A stretch of DNA of 64,000 nt from Mercenaria mercenaria (taxonomy: Eukaryota; Mollusca; Bivalvia; Venerida; Veneridae), in the NCBI RefSeq assembly GCF_021730395.1, contig NC_069362.1, forward strand, positions 90,908,001-90,972,000, written 5' to 3'. Both the position numbers and the translations under genes were made by a program. Below the pieces are notes generated by a model that worked only from the letters and a program-made list of their open reading frames with translations, ran no database searches and was not told the DNA's origin. Of this stretch, positions 1 through 9,521 are shown piece by piece (the stretch's first letter is position 1; each line of letters opens with the position of its first letter).

Positions 1-277
1 ACGATAGGTGCATTGTACTCGGATCAGATTGTTCTATAACATCAGCTTCCAGCATCTTCTTAATTTCATCTTCCACATCTTGACGCTTAGCGTATGGTAT
101 TGGGTTACTGCTTCACTCGGATAGGTTTCTGGTCAATCAGTTCGACGTGGTGCTGTATGAGAGGAGTTGTTCCTGGTTGTTCGGAGAACACCTCACTAAA
201 TTCTTGAAGAAGATCTAAGACTTGCTTTCTCTGTTCCTGAGTAAGTCTTTCACAGATCTTGACATCACAAAAATGTT
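1..277 (-). pseudogene. N-terminal edge of reverse transcriptase (partial at window edge)
   Basis: The minus strand reads as the segment that normally precedes Gypsy RT: a helix ending in EFSEVFSEQPGTT, then a strand with HHVELID, then a region with DEIKKMLEADVIEQS. These match the conserved entrance of Gypsy-type RT domains. The domain continues beyond base 1. It lies downstream of integrase, which defines the unusual pol order. Confidence 0.75.
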
Positions 278-1676
278 TCACCACTTGTGTATCCTGGGAA
301 ACTCTAGAAGACTTTCATCATCTACCGCTCCACCTTGAATATGGTTGTCATCTTCTATAATTGCCACACTTGCTGCAATCGTGTCTTTGCGTTCTTCATA
401 CTTCTTTAGCAAATTGATGTGATATGTTCTCGTTCTATCACCAACATTTATTCTATTGTCAACTCCGTTGATAGCCTCAACAACTTCATATGGTCCTTTC
501 CATTGTAGCATCATCTTATTCTTATCTGTCGGAAGCAGGAGTAGTACTTTGTCGCGAAGTTTTAATACTCGTTTGCGAGCTTTCTTATCGTAATGATGTT
601 TGTATGTCTTCTGAGCTCTATTTAGACTTTCTCTTGCTATCTTGCACGTTTCTTCCAACCGCTGCTTTAAATCAAATACATATTGATATGTGTTCTGTGT
701 CTCAGGATTTTCTTTCGCTGTCCATATTTCTTTCAACCACTTGCATTGGTCCCCGCACTGTTCTTCCATATAAAAGTTCAAAGGGTGAGAATCTGTACTT
801 GATTGTGGTACTTCTCTATAGGCAAATTTATACTGCCGAAAGGTATCTATCCCAATCTTTGGGTCTTTCTTGGCACATCTTCTTTAACATGCTCTTCAGG
901 ACTCCTTTCATACGCTCACAAAATCCATTGCACTTCGGGTTGTATGGTGTGGTGTAAGAGTTGCTTCACTGATATAAGACGACTTACTTCTTTCATCAGG
1001 TCAGATGTAAATTGGCTGCCTCTGTCACTTAAAACTCACTTGGGAGACCTACTCTCGAAAGTGTCAAGAAGTGCTTCTGCTACTCTTTCTGTGTCAAATC
1101 TTGGTAATGCTACCGCTTCTGGGTATCGCGTGGCATAATCAACCACTGTTAATATATATCTGTTTCCACTGTCTGACACTGGTGCAATAGGTCCTATTAA
1201 ATCTATGGCTATTCTGTGGAGGGTTCTTCATATCACTGGCATTGTCTCCTAAAGGAAAACCTTCTTAACTCGGCCTTTCGGAATGGTCTTTTGGCATTTG
1301 TCACAAGATCGGCAAAATCGTCCAACTTCACTTGAAAATCCCAGGCCAATAAAACTTGACGTGATCCTGTCCTCAGTTTTCTTTGCTGAAAGATGTCCTC
1401 CAACGATCGATTCGTGAGCAAGTTCCATCACTCTTTTGTGTTTGCTTGCTGGTACGACAATCTGTTTGATCTCGTAGTCATTACGCCCTTTCGTCTGAGA
1501 TAAACTCTATACAGCACTCCATTTCTTATTGCAAATTTGTATTTTGCACCACCCTTGGTTTCGAGCATGTCTTCTGTCTTTGCTAAATCCCACAGCTTTT
1601 GCAATGCTTTATCTTCCTTCTGTGATGCCTTTAATGTCTCCACATTAGCTTCTGTTTCACAGGAGGGCTTCGGCAC
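278..1676 (-). pseudogene. Integrase part of the Gypsy-type element
   Basis: Reading on the minus strand gives, in order, a linker with a VLYRVYLRRKG motif, a zinc-binding region with H-H and C-x2-C spacing (FCRSCDKCQK, about 1270-1430), a decayed catalytic-core region (about 800-1230), and a basic C-terminal part ending in WKGPYEVVE and YHINLLKKY (278-781). The last two motifs are typical of the C-terminal domain of Gypsy integrases. The region is broken. Its position upstream of the RT part is the notable point. Confidence 0.8.
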
Positions 1677-1706
1677 ATTCAGTGCTTTCGTGGTAGCTCT
1701 GCTTTT

Positions 1707-2015
1707 CTACTCTGTGATCTTGTCATAACCGCAGCTATGATGTATCAGCAATCTTCTTTTTCCATTCAGGATCAGGTCTATCAGTACACCAGGAACATTC
1801 CAATGATCAAAGTCACAAATCAACGACTTTGGTACCATTGCCTCAATTTCTCCAATGTAATACGGAGTATCAACCCATATCTTCGCCATAGGTACAACTT
1901 TGGCGTCCCCATCTATTGTGATCATCACTATTTCTTTGCCTAGAAATTGCTCTTCTTTGACTAAGTCTCTTCTTACAGCAGCGGATTCGCATCCAGTGTC
2001 CCTTAACACTTTCAC
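1707..2015 (-). pseudogene. Retropepsin-like protease part
   Basis: Aspartic protease segment of the fossil element. It starts with the catalytic-type triad in the context VLRDTGCESAAV and continues with beta-rich sequence ending near an ILNGK-type turn. It sits between the gag and integrase parts. It is a remnant. Confidence 0.7.
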
Positions 2016-2246
2016 TTCTTCTGTTCCTACGGAATCTCTCTGTCCTCCAAGTTCCTCTCCCCTTTTAAGCTATCAATGGTACAAACTCCTGCAAGTATTG
2101 GGACTGACTCCCCACTTGCCAACTTCAATTTTCCGTCTTCAGTATTGTTTTTCAATGGACTGTTTTTTACATCCGTTTGAACACACACTGCTGCTAACTT
2201 TGGTCATTCTTTGCTGGAGCTGATCTCATCTGCTTACAATCTCTGG

Positions 2247-3204
2247 CTAAGTGTCCTGCTTTATTACAGATAAGCAACTCTTTGGAGTGTTACTCCTGCT
2301 GTTTTGTCTACAGTCACGCGCTAAATGACCTGCTTTATTACATATAAAGCAGGTTTTCCGCAACCCAATCTTCTCTTCTGTCTTTCGACTGGACTGCTCA
2401 TGATTGGTGGAGTTGTGCTTCCTTTGTGGCGCAACACTCTTCGACAATATTGAAGGTGTCCCCTTATTGTGCTTCGATGTACTGCTCTGCAAGACGTGTT
2501 ATCTCGTCCATCGACTTTGGTGTTCTCTCTTTCGAGAACACCGCATAATTCGGCCGAACAACCTTCAATAAACTGTTCTTATCATTAAATCACATAAGGA
2601 TTCATACGTCTTTTCTATTCCAGCCAATTCAGTCCAACGACTGAAGTATCTCTTTATTCTCGACACAAATTGGAAGACCGACTCTCCTTGGTCTGGTTTA
2701 CTTTGTCGAAATTTAGATCTGAATCCCTCTTCAGTCAACTGATACCTCCTTAGGATCGCTTTCTTGAGAGAATCGTAATTACAGGCCTCTTCTTGTGGCA
2801 TGCTTGTGTACACCTCCAGTCCCATTCCTGCTAAAAGTGAGCTAAGACTTATGGCCCAGCTCTCCTCTTCCCACTTTTGACTTTGAGCATATCTCTCAAA
2901 CCTTTCCAGATATGCGTTAATGTTATCGTGCTCTTCATCAAACTTTGGAATCTTAGGTCTGTACGCCTTACAAGTATCAGTACTGTCTACTCTGTTGAGC
3001 CTCAAACGCTCAATCTCTAAGTCTCTCTCCTTCATTTGCAGTTTCAAAGTTCATCTCCATCTGTCTCCTTTCTTCATCACGTCGTTGAGCTCTCTCTTCC
3101 CTTGCTATATCATTCCTTTCCTTATCTTTGATGAAAAGGATCAAGTCTCCACCGGACAATCCAAGTCTCTCGCCAAGTCTCAACCATTCATCGTAATACA
3201 TCAT
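2247..3204 (-). pseudogene. Gag region of the Gypsy-type element
   Basis: Capsid/nucleocapsid part of the fossil element. The N-terminal portion is charged and helical, followed by a capsid-like stretch rich in W, F and R, and a CCHC zinc knuckle (CFICNKAGHLARDC) near 2330-2390. This is the usual Gag layout. It lies directly after the primer-binding site and before the protease, as expected. It is broken. Confidence 0.8.
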
Positions 3205-3237
3205 GCTTGTTATGATAGCTGCATATTATTATAGTTA

Positions 3238-3255
3238 ATCCCGGACGAGCCCCCA
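3238..3255 (-). other. Primer-binding site complementary to tRNA-Pro
   Basis: On the plus strand the 18 bases are ATCCCGGACGAGCCCCCA. Their reverse complement is the classical proline-tRNA primer site known from murine leukaemia virus (known from the literature, from memory). Three bases separate it from the LTR end. This fixes the orientation and LTR boundary of the element. Confidence 0.8.
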
Positions 3256-3258
3256 ATT

Positions 3259-4346
3259 TGTCAAGTTTTGGGTTAACTATAATGGTGACAATATCTGAGG
3301 TATCTTCCAAGCAGTATACACGATGAAGGTTTCCTAGTATATACTTGACTTGCTGTTACCCCTAGACTTGCTTCGCTTCTTAGACTTGCTTCGCTTCTTA
3401 GACTTGACTCTCTAATTTAAATTGCTCCTCTCACTGAACTTGCTGCGCAACCTGGACTTGCTGCACTTGGAAGACTTACTCCTCCGAATTGGACTTGCTC
3501 CTGTTACTGGACTAGCTGCGCAACCTGGACTTGCTGCACTTGGAAGACTTACTCTTCCAAATTGGACTTGCTCCTTTTACTGGACTTGCTGCGCAACCTG
3601 GACTTGCTGCACTTGGAAGACTTACTCTTCCAAATTGGACTTGCTCCTTTTACTGGACTTGCTGCGCAACCTGGACTTGCTGCACTTGGAAGACTTACTC
3701 TTCCAAATTGGACTTGCTCCTTTTACTGGACTTGCTGCGCAACCCTGGACTTGCTGCACTTGGAAGACTTACTCTTCCAAATTGGACTTGCTCCTTTTAC
3801 TGGACTTGCTGCGCAACTGGACTTGCTGCACTTGGTAGAACTTACTCTTCCAAATTGGACTTGCTCCTTTTACTGGATTTGCTGCGCAACCTGGACTTGC
3901 TGCACTTGGAAGACTTACTCTTCCAAATTGGACTTGCTCCTTTTACTGGACTTGCTGCGCAACCTGGACTTGCTGCACTTGGAAGACTTACTCTTTCCAA
4001 ATTGGACTTGTTCCTTTTACTGGACTTGCTGCGCAACCTGGACTTGCTGCACTTGGAAGACTTACTCTTCCGAATTGGACTTGCTGCGCAACCGGGACTT
4101 GCTGCGCTTTGGAGACGTACTCCTCTAACTGAAACTCTTAAGTTTCGTTAGTGACAATACTGGAGGTTTCTTTCTAAACCTTATTTTTTTCTCTCTTTTT
4201 TTATTTCTATTCCATTTCAAGTATAAATACAAAACGCGCGAACCGGATAGAGAGACGCCATTGTGACGTCACGCGAACAAAAATAGCATACAAAAAATGG
4301 CGGCAAATTGTGTTTGTTTTATACAAATAAATTGATATTTTTGACA
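3259..4346 (-). repeat. 5' LTR of the Gypsy-type element (about 1.09 kb)
   Basis: The interval begins TGTCAA and ends TTGACA on the plus strand, a short inverted repeat with the TG...CA borders expected of LTRs. It abuts the primer-binding site at 3258. On the minus strand a TGACGTCA site (about 4265) is followed by a TATTTATA box (about 4220), consistent with an LTR promoter. Most of the remaining LTR is filled by a 73-bp minisatellite. The other LTR is outside the window, so target duplications and age cannot be read. Confidence 0.7.
3430..4110. repeat. 73-bp minisatellite, about 9-10 units, inside the LTR
   Basis: The marker GCGCAAC recurs at about 3444, 3518, 3591, 3664, 3737, 3811, 3884, 3957 and 4031, giving a 73-74 bp period. 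Inside each unit the word GGACTTGCT recurs, so the array has a higher-order structure. Because 73 is not a multiple of three, long open frames crossing it in all three phases are artefacts. The related word GACTTGCTTCGCTTCTTA recurs just upstream (3365-3405). Confidence 0.95.
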
Positions 4347-4351
4347 TCAGT

Positions 4352-4425
4352 ACCTCGATTGGGGTTTAAACCCTGGACTTCTGGATTGACAGTCAAGCGT
4401 GTTACCAATAGACCGTTGGTCAACA
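4352..4425 (-). repeat. tRNA-like SINE fragment
   Basis: The stretch with GGGGTTTAAACCC and GACAGTCAAGCGTGT is clearly related to 17105-17170. In both copies the minus strand shows a B-box-like GGTTTAAACCC or GGAGTTTGAATCCC and a tDNA-like upstream part. I read these as decayed heads of a tRNA-derived SINE, not as tRNA genes. Confidence 0.45.
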
Positions 4426-4474
4426 TATCAAATGTTTTGCTAAACGGTTGATTCTGCTTCTATAACATTTACAG

Positions 4475-4640
4475 TGTAAAGGCAACTGATGCGGACACAA
4501 CGGCACAGTTTAACACGGTGACGTACTGGTTGGAAGAATACAACGAAATATTTTACGTAGATCACAGCACCGGTGATCTGTTCCTGGTCGGACTTTTAGA
4601 CTGTGACCCCCCACACAACATAACCAACTACACATTTCAA
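4475..4640 (+). CDS. Single cadherin-repeat exon (partial gene)
   Basis: A 166-bp exon with a clear acceptor (TATAACATTTACAG before 4475) and donor (CAA|GTAATATT at 4640/4641). It enters in phase 2, ends in phase 0 and encodes 55 residues without a stop. The sequence contains VKATDAD, the calcium-binding DAD motif of cadherin repeats, then YNEIFYVDHSTGDLFL, the F-x-[VI]-D-x-x-T-G-x-[IL] core, and ends with an N-glycosylation-type HNITNYTF strand. It covers the middle to late part of one extracellular cadherin repeat. No neighbouring cadherin exons were found. The LTR element on its left and the DIRS element on its right would then sit in introns of a cadherin or protocadherin-like gene. It could also be an orphan duplicated exon. 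Confidence 0.7.
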
Positions 4641-5059
4641 GTAATATTTCTTGTTCGAACAGAACTATAATTATGTTTGCTTTCAATTAGATACCAAAAC
4701 CACAAGAATCAAAGTTACTGAACTACTTGAAGTACATATTAAACATTTGCATTATACAGCTTTTATTTTAAGTTTTCATTTGTCGGCACAACATTACTTA
4801 ATATTTCACATTTTTAGTACATTTTGTTATTTTAGCGTGCATTTTGCGTAAAGGTACATAAAATTTGATGGATTGAGGTATGAAAAAACTAAGCCTAGGA
4901 AATGATAATAATTGCATAATATAGTTTTCTAAGAAATTATGTTTATGGTTTATGGGTAATTGTAGAAACCTTGTTTGTGTATGTTTAGAATACGTACTTT
5001 TTCTGGGTATTTTAAAAAACTATTTCTGATGCGCCTTTAAAAAAGTTTAAAAATTGAAT
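4641..5059. other. AT-rich stretch, no gene seen
   Basis: Probably intron after the cadherin exon. No motif, repeat or ORF beyond chance length was recognised. A long T-run at about 5070-5082 marks the edge of the DIRS-type element. Confidence 0.5.
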
Positions 5060-5064
5060 GTTTC

Positions 5065-5586
5065 CTAAATTTTTTTTTTTTCAGATCTTAAAGGATTCGA
5101 ACTTTGTTTAGGCATTGTAACTTTACCTACTCTAAAAAAACCACAGAATGCCAATGTGTAGGCCGATGAGAACAATTTTGATTCATACATATCTGTACAA
5201 ACATCGGGGAGTTTTTCAATAATTGTTCTCAAAAGCTGCTCAGTCATTGGAAGCCTAGTATCCTTAACACGTTTACTATCTCTGCCCATACCTTCTAGCA
5301 ATACTTTCAAAAGAAAATGTTTTGTAACATCAGGGACATTGTTGATTTTGCAATGGAAACCTACTGAAGTTAGATACAGCCTGGCTGTACTATGGGAAAG
5401 GCCTTGCAACGATAGCCAGGCAAGAAAATGTACAACTTGTTCCAAACTTGGTCGCCAGTCATCTGGAAGGCCGAACTGAACCTTGAAAGCTTGAAACATT
5501 TGTAGACCTACACTGTACGAGTTTTTCGTATTGTCTGCCAAAGACTTATTTAATAATCTATTAATCTCCTTCCGTAAATCAAGCAC
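5065..5586 (-). pseudogene. Tyrosine-recombinase N-terminal part of the DIRS-type element
   Basis: The sequence has a core-binding domain (LADNTKNSYSVGLQMFQAF, then VVHFLAWLSLQGLSHSTARLYL) and the start of the catalytic domain (AYTLAFCGFFRVGKVT), all typical of DIRS/Crypton-type recombinases. It replaces an integrase as the insertion enzyme in this group. It is a remnant. Confidence 0.75.
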
Positions 5587-5718
5587 TTGAATTCCTGCGG
5601 TATTTCCTGGGAGACTTCTCGGCCAAAGGAACCAACACCGTGAATCTGTTGAACTGTTTCCGAGAAATAGAGTCAGCTATTGAATTATCCATAGAAGATA
5701 TATGAATTGCCCTAAATA

Positions 5719-5930
5719 TTATTTCATTGAGAGTAACACAAATGCACGGACCAGTATCATTAGACGTTTCGATTTTGAAGACTGAGAATTCATTACTGTG
5801 ACCAAAGCCTCATTGTCTATGTGAGAAATAATTTTCTTGTCATGGAGCTCTGCACCCCACAGCATCACTGAAAGAACAACTGGGACCATTTCTAAAAATG
5901 TTATGTCTGCCAAAATACCAGTTTTCTTCT
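5719..5930 (-). pseudogene. RNase H-like part of the DIRS-type element
   Basis: A short segment with LHDKKIISHIDNEALVTVMN. The D-N-x-A core and the preceding beta strand resemble RNase H domains that follow RT in DIRS elements. It lies between the RT and tyrosine-recombinase parts. It is a remnant. Confidence 0.6.
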
Positions 5931-7069
5931 AGTGATCAGGCCAGGGGAAGAAAGCCCACTTTCCTGCAAAATAACAGCCACATCCAAGATCAGGCCCGCC
6001 TGCACTGTCGGTATAGAGCTGCATTACAGAGCTCTCATGCCAAATTGTTTCTGGAATGTATAAAACCCCGTTGAATTCCTTAAGGAATGTAATCCACATT
6101 TTTACGTCCTCTTTCATTTCCCCATTTATACGCAACTTATAATAAGGCTTCCTTAACCCAGACATTGCTACATAAAAACGTCGCAAGAATGCCCTGCTTG
6201 ATCTAATTGCCTGACTGAAAAAACATAATTTACCAACCATGGACTGAAGTTCTTTTAGTGACAATTTTTTTCTGTCAAGACAACTCGACAACAGTTGCAA
6301 AAGCTCTTGGACTACTAAATGGAATCCGAATGACCATTCCGTTTGAATCTAATTCTAGACCCAGGAAAGTTAGAACAATGGTAGAGCCAACAAATTTTTC
6401 GTCAGCAATTGGAATCCCTAACTCGGTGCAAATGTTTTCAAAAGAGGTCACGAGAGTTACACATTGAGATGTATTTGACTCGTCAGCGAAAAAGAAATCA
6501 TCTAGATAGTGGTCTAGTGACTCCAAGCGTGTCTTAAAGGTTACCAGTCAATGAATAAAGGAAGAAAATTTTTCAAAAAGAAGTGGAGATTTTGCCAAGC
6601 CCATCGGGAGGCATTTATCTACGTAGTACATGTTATCAAACTGCATACCCAATAGGTGAAAATCCCCTGGAAAAAATCCTTAATAATCTCAATGCACCCT
6701 TAATTAATATCTCATTTTGCCATAAGGGCATTTTTTCCTAAACTGAAAACCATGTCAGCTACATTATCGAATGAAGTGTATTTTACCGAGCAAGAACCTG
6801 GTTCAAAACCATCGTTTACGCTACTACCAAGCGGATATGAAAGATGAACTAGCAGGCGCCATCCCCCATCATTTTTTGGCACAATGTCAGTAGGGCTTGT
6901 TTTTTAAATTAGAAATTGAAGGTATTTTAAAAGGACCAGCTATCCTACCAAGTGAAATTTCTTTTTCCAATTTTTTTCTGACTTCTTTTTTATACAGTCG
7001 TGTAGACAACAAGTTATTGCATAAAGAAGCCCTGTGTGAGCCGGTGTAACCAAACTTGAAGCCAAACAT
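5929..7069 (-). pseudogene. Reverse transcriptase region of the DIRS-type element
   Basis: The signature is SLDHYLDDFFFADES near 6480-6526, the Y-x-D-D catalytic box, followed by a LGLELDSNGMVIRIP-type segment typical of DIRS/Gypsy-like RT. Upstream, FGFKFGYTGSH lies in the RT entrance. It is a remnant. Confidence 0.75.
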
Positions 7070-7610
7070 GAAACCTTCTTTTAAAATTATGGCATCTTTA
7101 TTATTTGGGTATCATTCTAAATATTTGCACACATTGTTTACAATAATTGGCGAGTTGCCTAATGACCAAAATTTTGAAACATTATTTATATGACGTCCCC
7201 TAGCCCCATTGTAGCTGTGACACCTAGGGTTTGGGCTTGGTGTCTGGGGCCTGTACAGGGTCTGGGAGGCAGCCCCCCCGTACATTCCCTCCTCCACGAA
7301 GTATTCCGTTACGAGACCTGAACTGACATCGCTTGGAAGGATGAACATTACTACATATAATGCAGATATGCCTGTACTTACAATCTTGCCTCAAACATTT
7401 TGAATAATTGTAATCATAGCATTGTTTTTAGGACGACTAGGAGCAGCAGATGGTATCGAATCCACGTGCCATCCACGTGGAGGTCCCATGTAAAGCAGTC
7501 ATAATTCAAGGTCAACAACTGCCCAAGATTTTGAGCGATCTGCCCCCATTCGCAGCCGAAATTGCTGGTCATACAATTTCCAGCCAACAGAGTGCCTGGC
7601 TGCACCCAAT

Positions 7611-8246
7611 CTAATTGTTTGCCAACATTTTAACATATCTTGGATTTTTTTGGGGGTGGCTGCTCAAAAAGACACTGGAATAAATCAAAAAAGCGTCTGT
7701 CCATTTAGAAATGGTATCAATCTTTTGTTTTTGACTCGTTTGAATTACCAAGGAACCAGCATAATTGTCAATTAGCTGATTTTTGTTTTCTCCAATAGGA
7801 GACTCAAGAAGCAATGCTATGTCTATATATTGACCCGATATAATTTTGACTTTAGTGCCTTGAGACAAATGGCTACATAAAGCCGAGTGAAAACTTGGTA
7901 CCTGGTTGGCCAGAAATTCTAAGTTTATAGGAAGCTTTATACCTGCTATGTTATGGCCAACTGGTGCCGGATCAACAATTGGAGGCACAGCTGGCTGCAG
8001 CCCAGGATCAACCAGCTGAGCAACTGGTGGTGGAACAGCAGGATCACCAAGTACTGGAGCTGGCTGAGGTAGCACATTATCAACCGTTAGAGGCTGTACA
8101 ACTGGAGAATGCAATAGTGGACCAACTTGTGGCGGAACTTGTGGTTGCAACGGGGGAGCAGGCGGTGCATCAACTGCCTGGTCTTCCCGCCGCTTCCGTT
8201 TTCTAGCGCGACGTACCATTTCAGTTTGGTTGTGGATATTTTCCAT
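7611..8246 (-). pseudogene. Proline-rich Gag-like part of the DIRS-type element
   Basis: A 211-residue frame starting at a Met next to a basic cluster (RRARKRKRRED, a nuclear-localisation-like run), then a proline/valine/glutamine-rich stretch to about residue 105, then a more globular part. Similar first ORFs precede RT in DIRS-type elements. Function is inferred from position only. Confidence 0.55.
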
Positions 8247-8274
8247 GAAATATAGTAAGTTTCGATAATAAATA

Positions 8275-8624
8275 CAGTAAAACCTGTTTTAAAGACCTAC
8301 GCATATAGAACCACCCTGTAATTAACTACAAAACCAACAACAGATGCCAGGTCCTTACTGTAAAAGCAGAAATCCTCGAGTGGGTCCACTTTTCGCTATA
8401 TTCGCGAGGTCCTACAGCTTGCAAAAATTAATAATCGCGTAAATATTCACATTTAGTATAATTTGAATATGATACTATTTTTCGCGAAAATTAACCTCGC
8501 AAACATACTCAAAATATCAAGTGCGCTAAATTTGACCAAGCGAAAAAATATGTGCATGTACAGTATATAAATACAATCTTTCAATAACAAGCGCTCAACT
8601 GGTCCATGTTCACAGGTTTCACTG
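8275..8624. mobile_element. Mariner/pogo-like MITE with another MITE nested inside
   Basis: The outer element has imperfect terminal inverted repeats, CAGTAAAACCTGTTTTAAAG at the left and the complement of GTTCACAGGTTTCACTG at the right, flanked by TA on both sides. A TA target duplication and this type of end fit the Tc1/mariner/pogo superfamily. Bases 8358-8563 are a separate element inserted in it. Confidence 0.7.
8358..8563. mobile_element. Nested MITE (CTGTA ends, TA target)
   Basis: Ends are CTGTAAAAGCAGAAAT and the complement of ATGTGCATGTACAG, an imperfect inverted repeat, with TA on both sides. The interior has several CGCGA/TTCGCG words (for example ATTCGCGAGG). It splits the outer MITE into two pieces. 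Confidence 0.55.
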
Positions 8625-8642
8625 TATATATAGAGAATATTA

Positions 8643-8767
8643 GGTTACTGTCTTATAAATTTAAATTTATTAAGTGAGTCGGAGAAAATATAAAAGTCGA
8701 GGCTCTGCCGAGACTTTTGTTTTTTCGTAGACGAACTTAATAAATTTAAATTTATAAGACAGTAACC
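8643..8767. mobile_element. 125-bp palindromic MITE with 33-bp perfect inverted repeats
   Basis: Arms 8643-8675 and 8735-8767 are exact inverted complements starting GGTTACTGTCTTATAAATTT. TA flanks both ends (8641-8642 and 8768-8769). The loop carries a second hairpin, AAAAGTC...GACTTTT. It is too short to code for anything and resembles a non-autonomous TA-targeting element. Confidence 0.75.
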
Positions 8768-8776
8768 TAATGTTCT

Positions 8777-9521
8777 ATTTATCCTACCTTCTGATCTAAA
8801 ATCATTCTTTAATTAAAATTCAAAATTTACCACCAACTAGATCCGAGTCTGTCTTGCACAGAAATTAATACGCCCCACCATTACACAAACAGGTCTTTAA
8901 GATAAAAATATAAAATATGAGCCGAAAAACAAAGGCTAACCTTGTTCTGCTTTGTGTCTGACTTCTCTGTTCTGCTGAACATTAAAGATTAATTCTAATT
9001 TGCTGCCAAGTGAAGTTTTGTCCGAAGTTCAGTTGAATGTCGGATTGCCCATCCTCACCAAGCAAACGATTGACGAGACTTATATACACGCCATATCGCC
9101 GCTTGACAAAACAAATAGGCAAACCGTTTCCTCGATGATTTTATTCAATAACACTCCATTACAGATGCAATATATTCCTAGATTGACGTGTACAAAGCTA
9201 AAATTCTGAACAAACGCTATACATGAGTCACTTTCCGTTTCTCCGAGCGTTTCCGTTATAAAACATTTTTGTAGTAATTGCAAGTACGGTATGCATACAC
9301 TATACATTTGTGATGGTCTCACATACCTAATAAAAGCGCGTTTATGAAAATAATTGCATAAATATGTCTTTTAGCAGTTATTCTCAAAAACAAGATGGCG
9401 TCGTTTTAAAAAAAAATCCAAAAAGTAGTCCGCCAAGCTTTATTTAGTCACTGACCAGATAAAGCAAAATTTATCTGACCCCTTGATTTTTGCCTTTATT
9501 TTGCATGAAGGTAGGATAAAT
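8777..9521. mobile_element. Possible non-autonomous DNA element with 15-bp inverted ends
   Basis: ATTTATCCTACCTTC at 8777-8791 is the exact inverted complement of GAAGGTAGGATAAAT at 9507-9521. The 715 bp between them have no coding sequence I trust. It starts almost directly after the 125-bp palindrome, so the two could also be parts of one larger element. Confidence 0.45.

Larger units (their letters stand above)
1..4346 (-). mobile_element. Gypsy-type LTR retrotransposon, broken, with PR-IN-RT order; runs off the left edge
   Basis: Fossil LTR retrotransposon read on the minus strand. From its 5' end it has an LTR (3259-4346), a primer-binding site (3238-3255), a gag part with a CCHC knuckle (about 2247-3204), an aspartic protease part with a DTG triad (1707-2015), an integrase region with an HHCC-type zinc finger and C-terminal part (about 278-1676), and then the N-terminal edge of a reverse transcriptase at 1-277. 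The rest of RT/RNase H and the 3' LTR would lie left of the window. Integrase before RT is copia-like, but the protein types read as Gypsy, as in the Gmr1-like group. The element is broken by several lesions and cannot be aged without the second LTR. Confidence 0.85.
5060..8262 (-). mobile_element. DIRS-type (tyrosine recombinase) retroelement, broken
   Basis: Fossil retroelement on the minus strand. In order it has a proline-rich gag-like ORF (7611-8246), a reverse transcriptase region (about 5929-7069) with a YLDDFFF catalytic box, an RNase H-like part (about 5719-5930) with a HIDNEALV motif, and a tyrosine-recombinase N-terminal part (5065-5586). RT-RH followed by a tyrosine recombinase defines the DIRS order. 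I see no methyltransferase between RH and YR, which would fit Ngaro-like members, but decay makes this uncertain. The element is broken at several places. The terminal repeats were not identified. Confidence 0.8.

Noticed and set aside
490-1138. Plus-strand frames of 111 to 155 codons
   Set aside because: They are antisense to the integrase part of the minus-strand Gypsy-type element.
3422-4151. Three long overlapping leucine-rich plus-strand frames and a minus-strand frame
   Set aside because: They are produced by the 73-bp minisatellite read in different phases inside an LTR.
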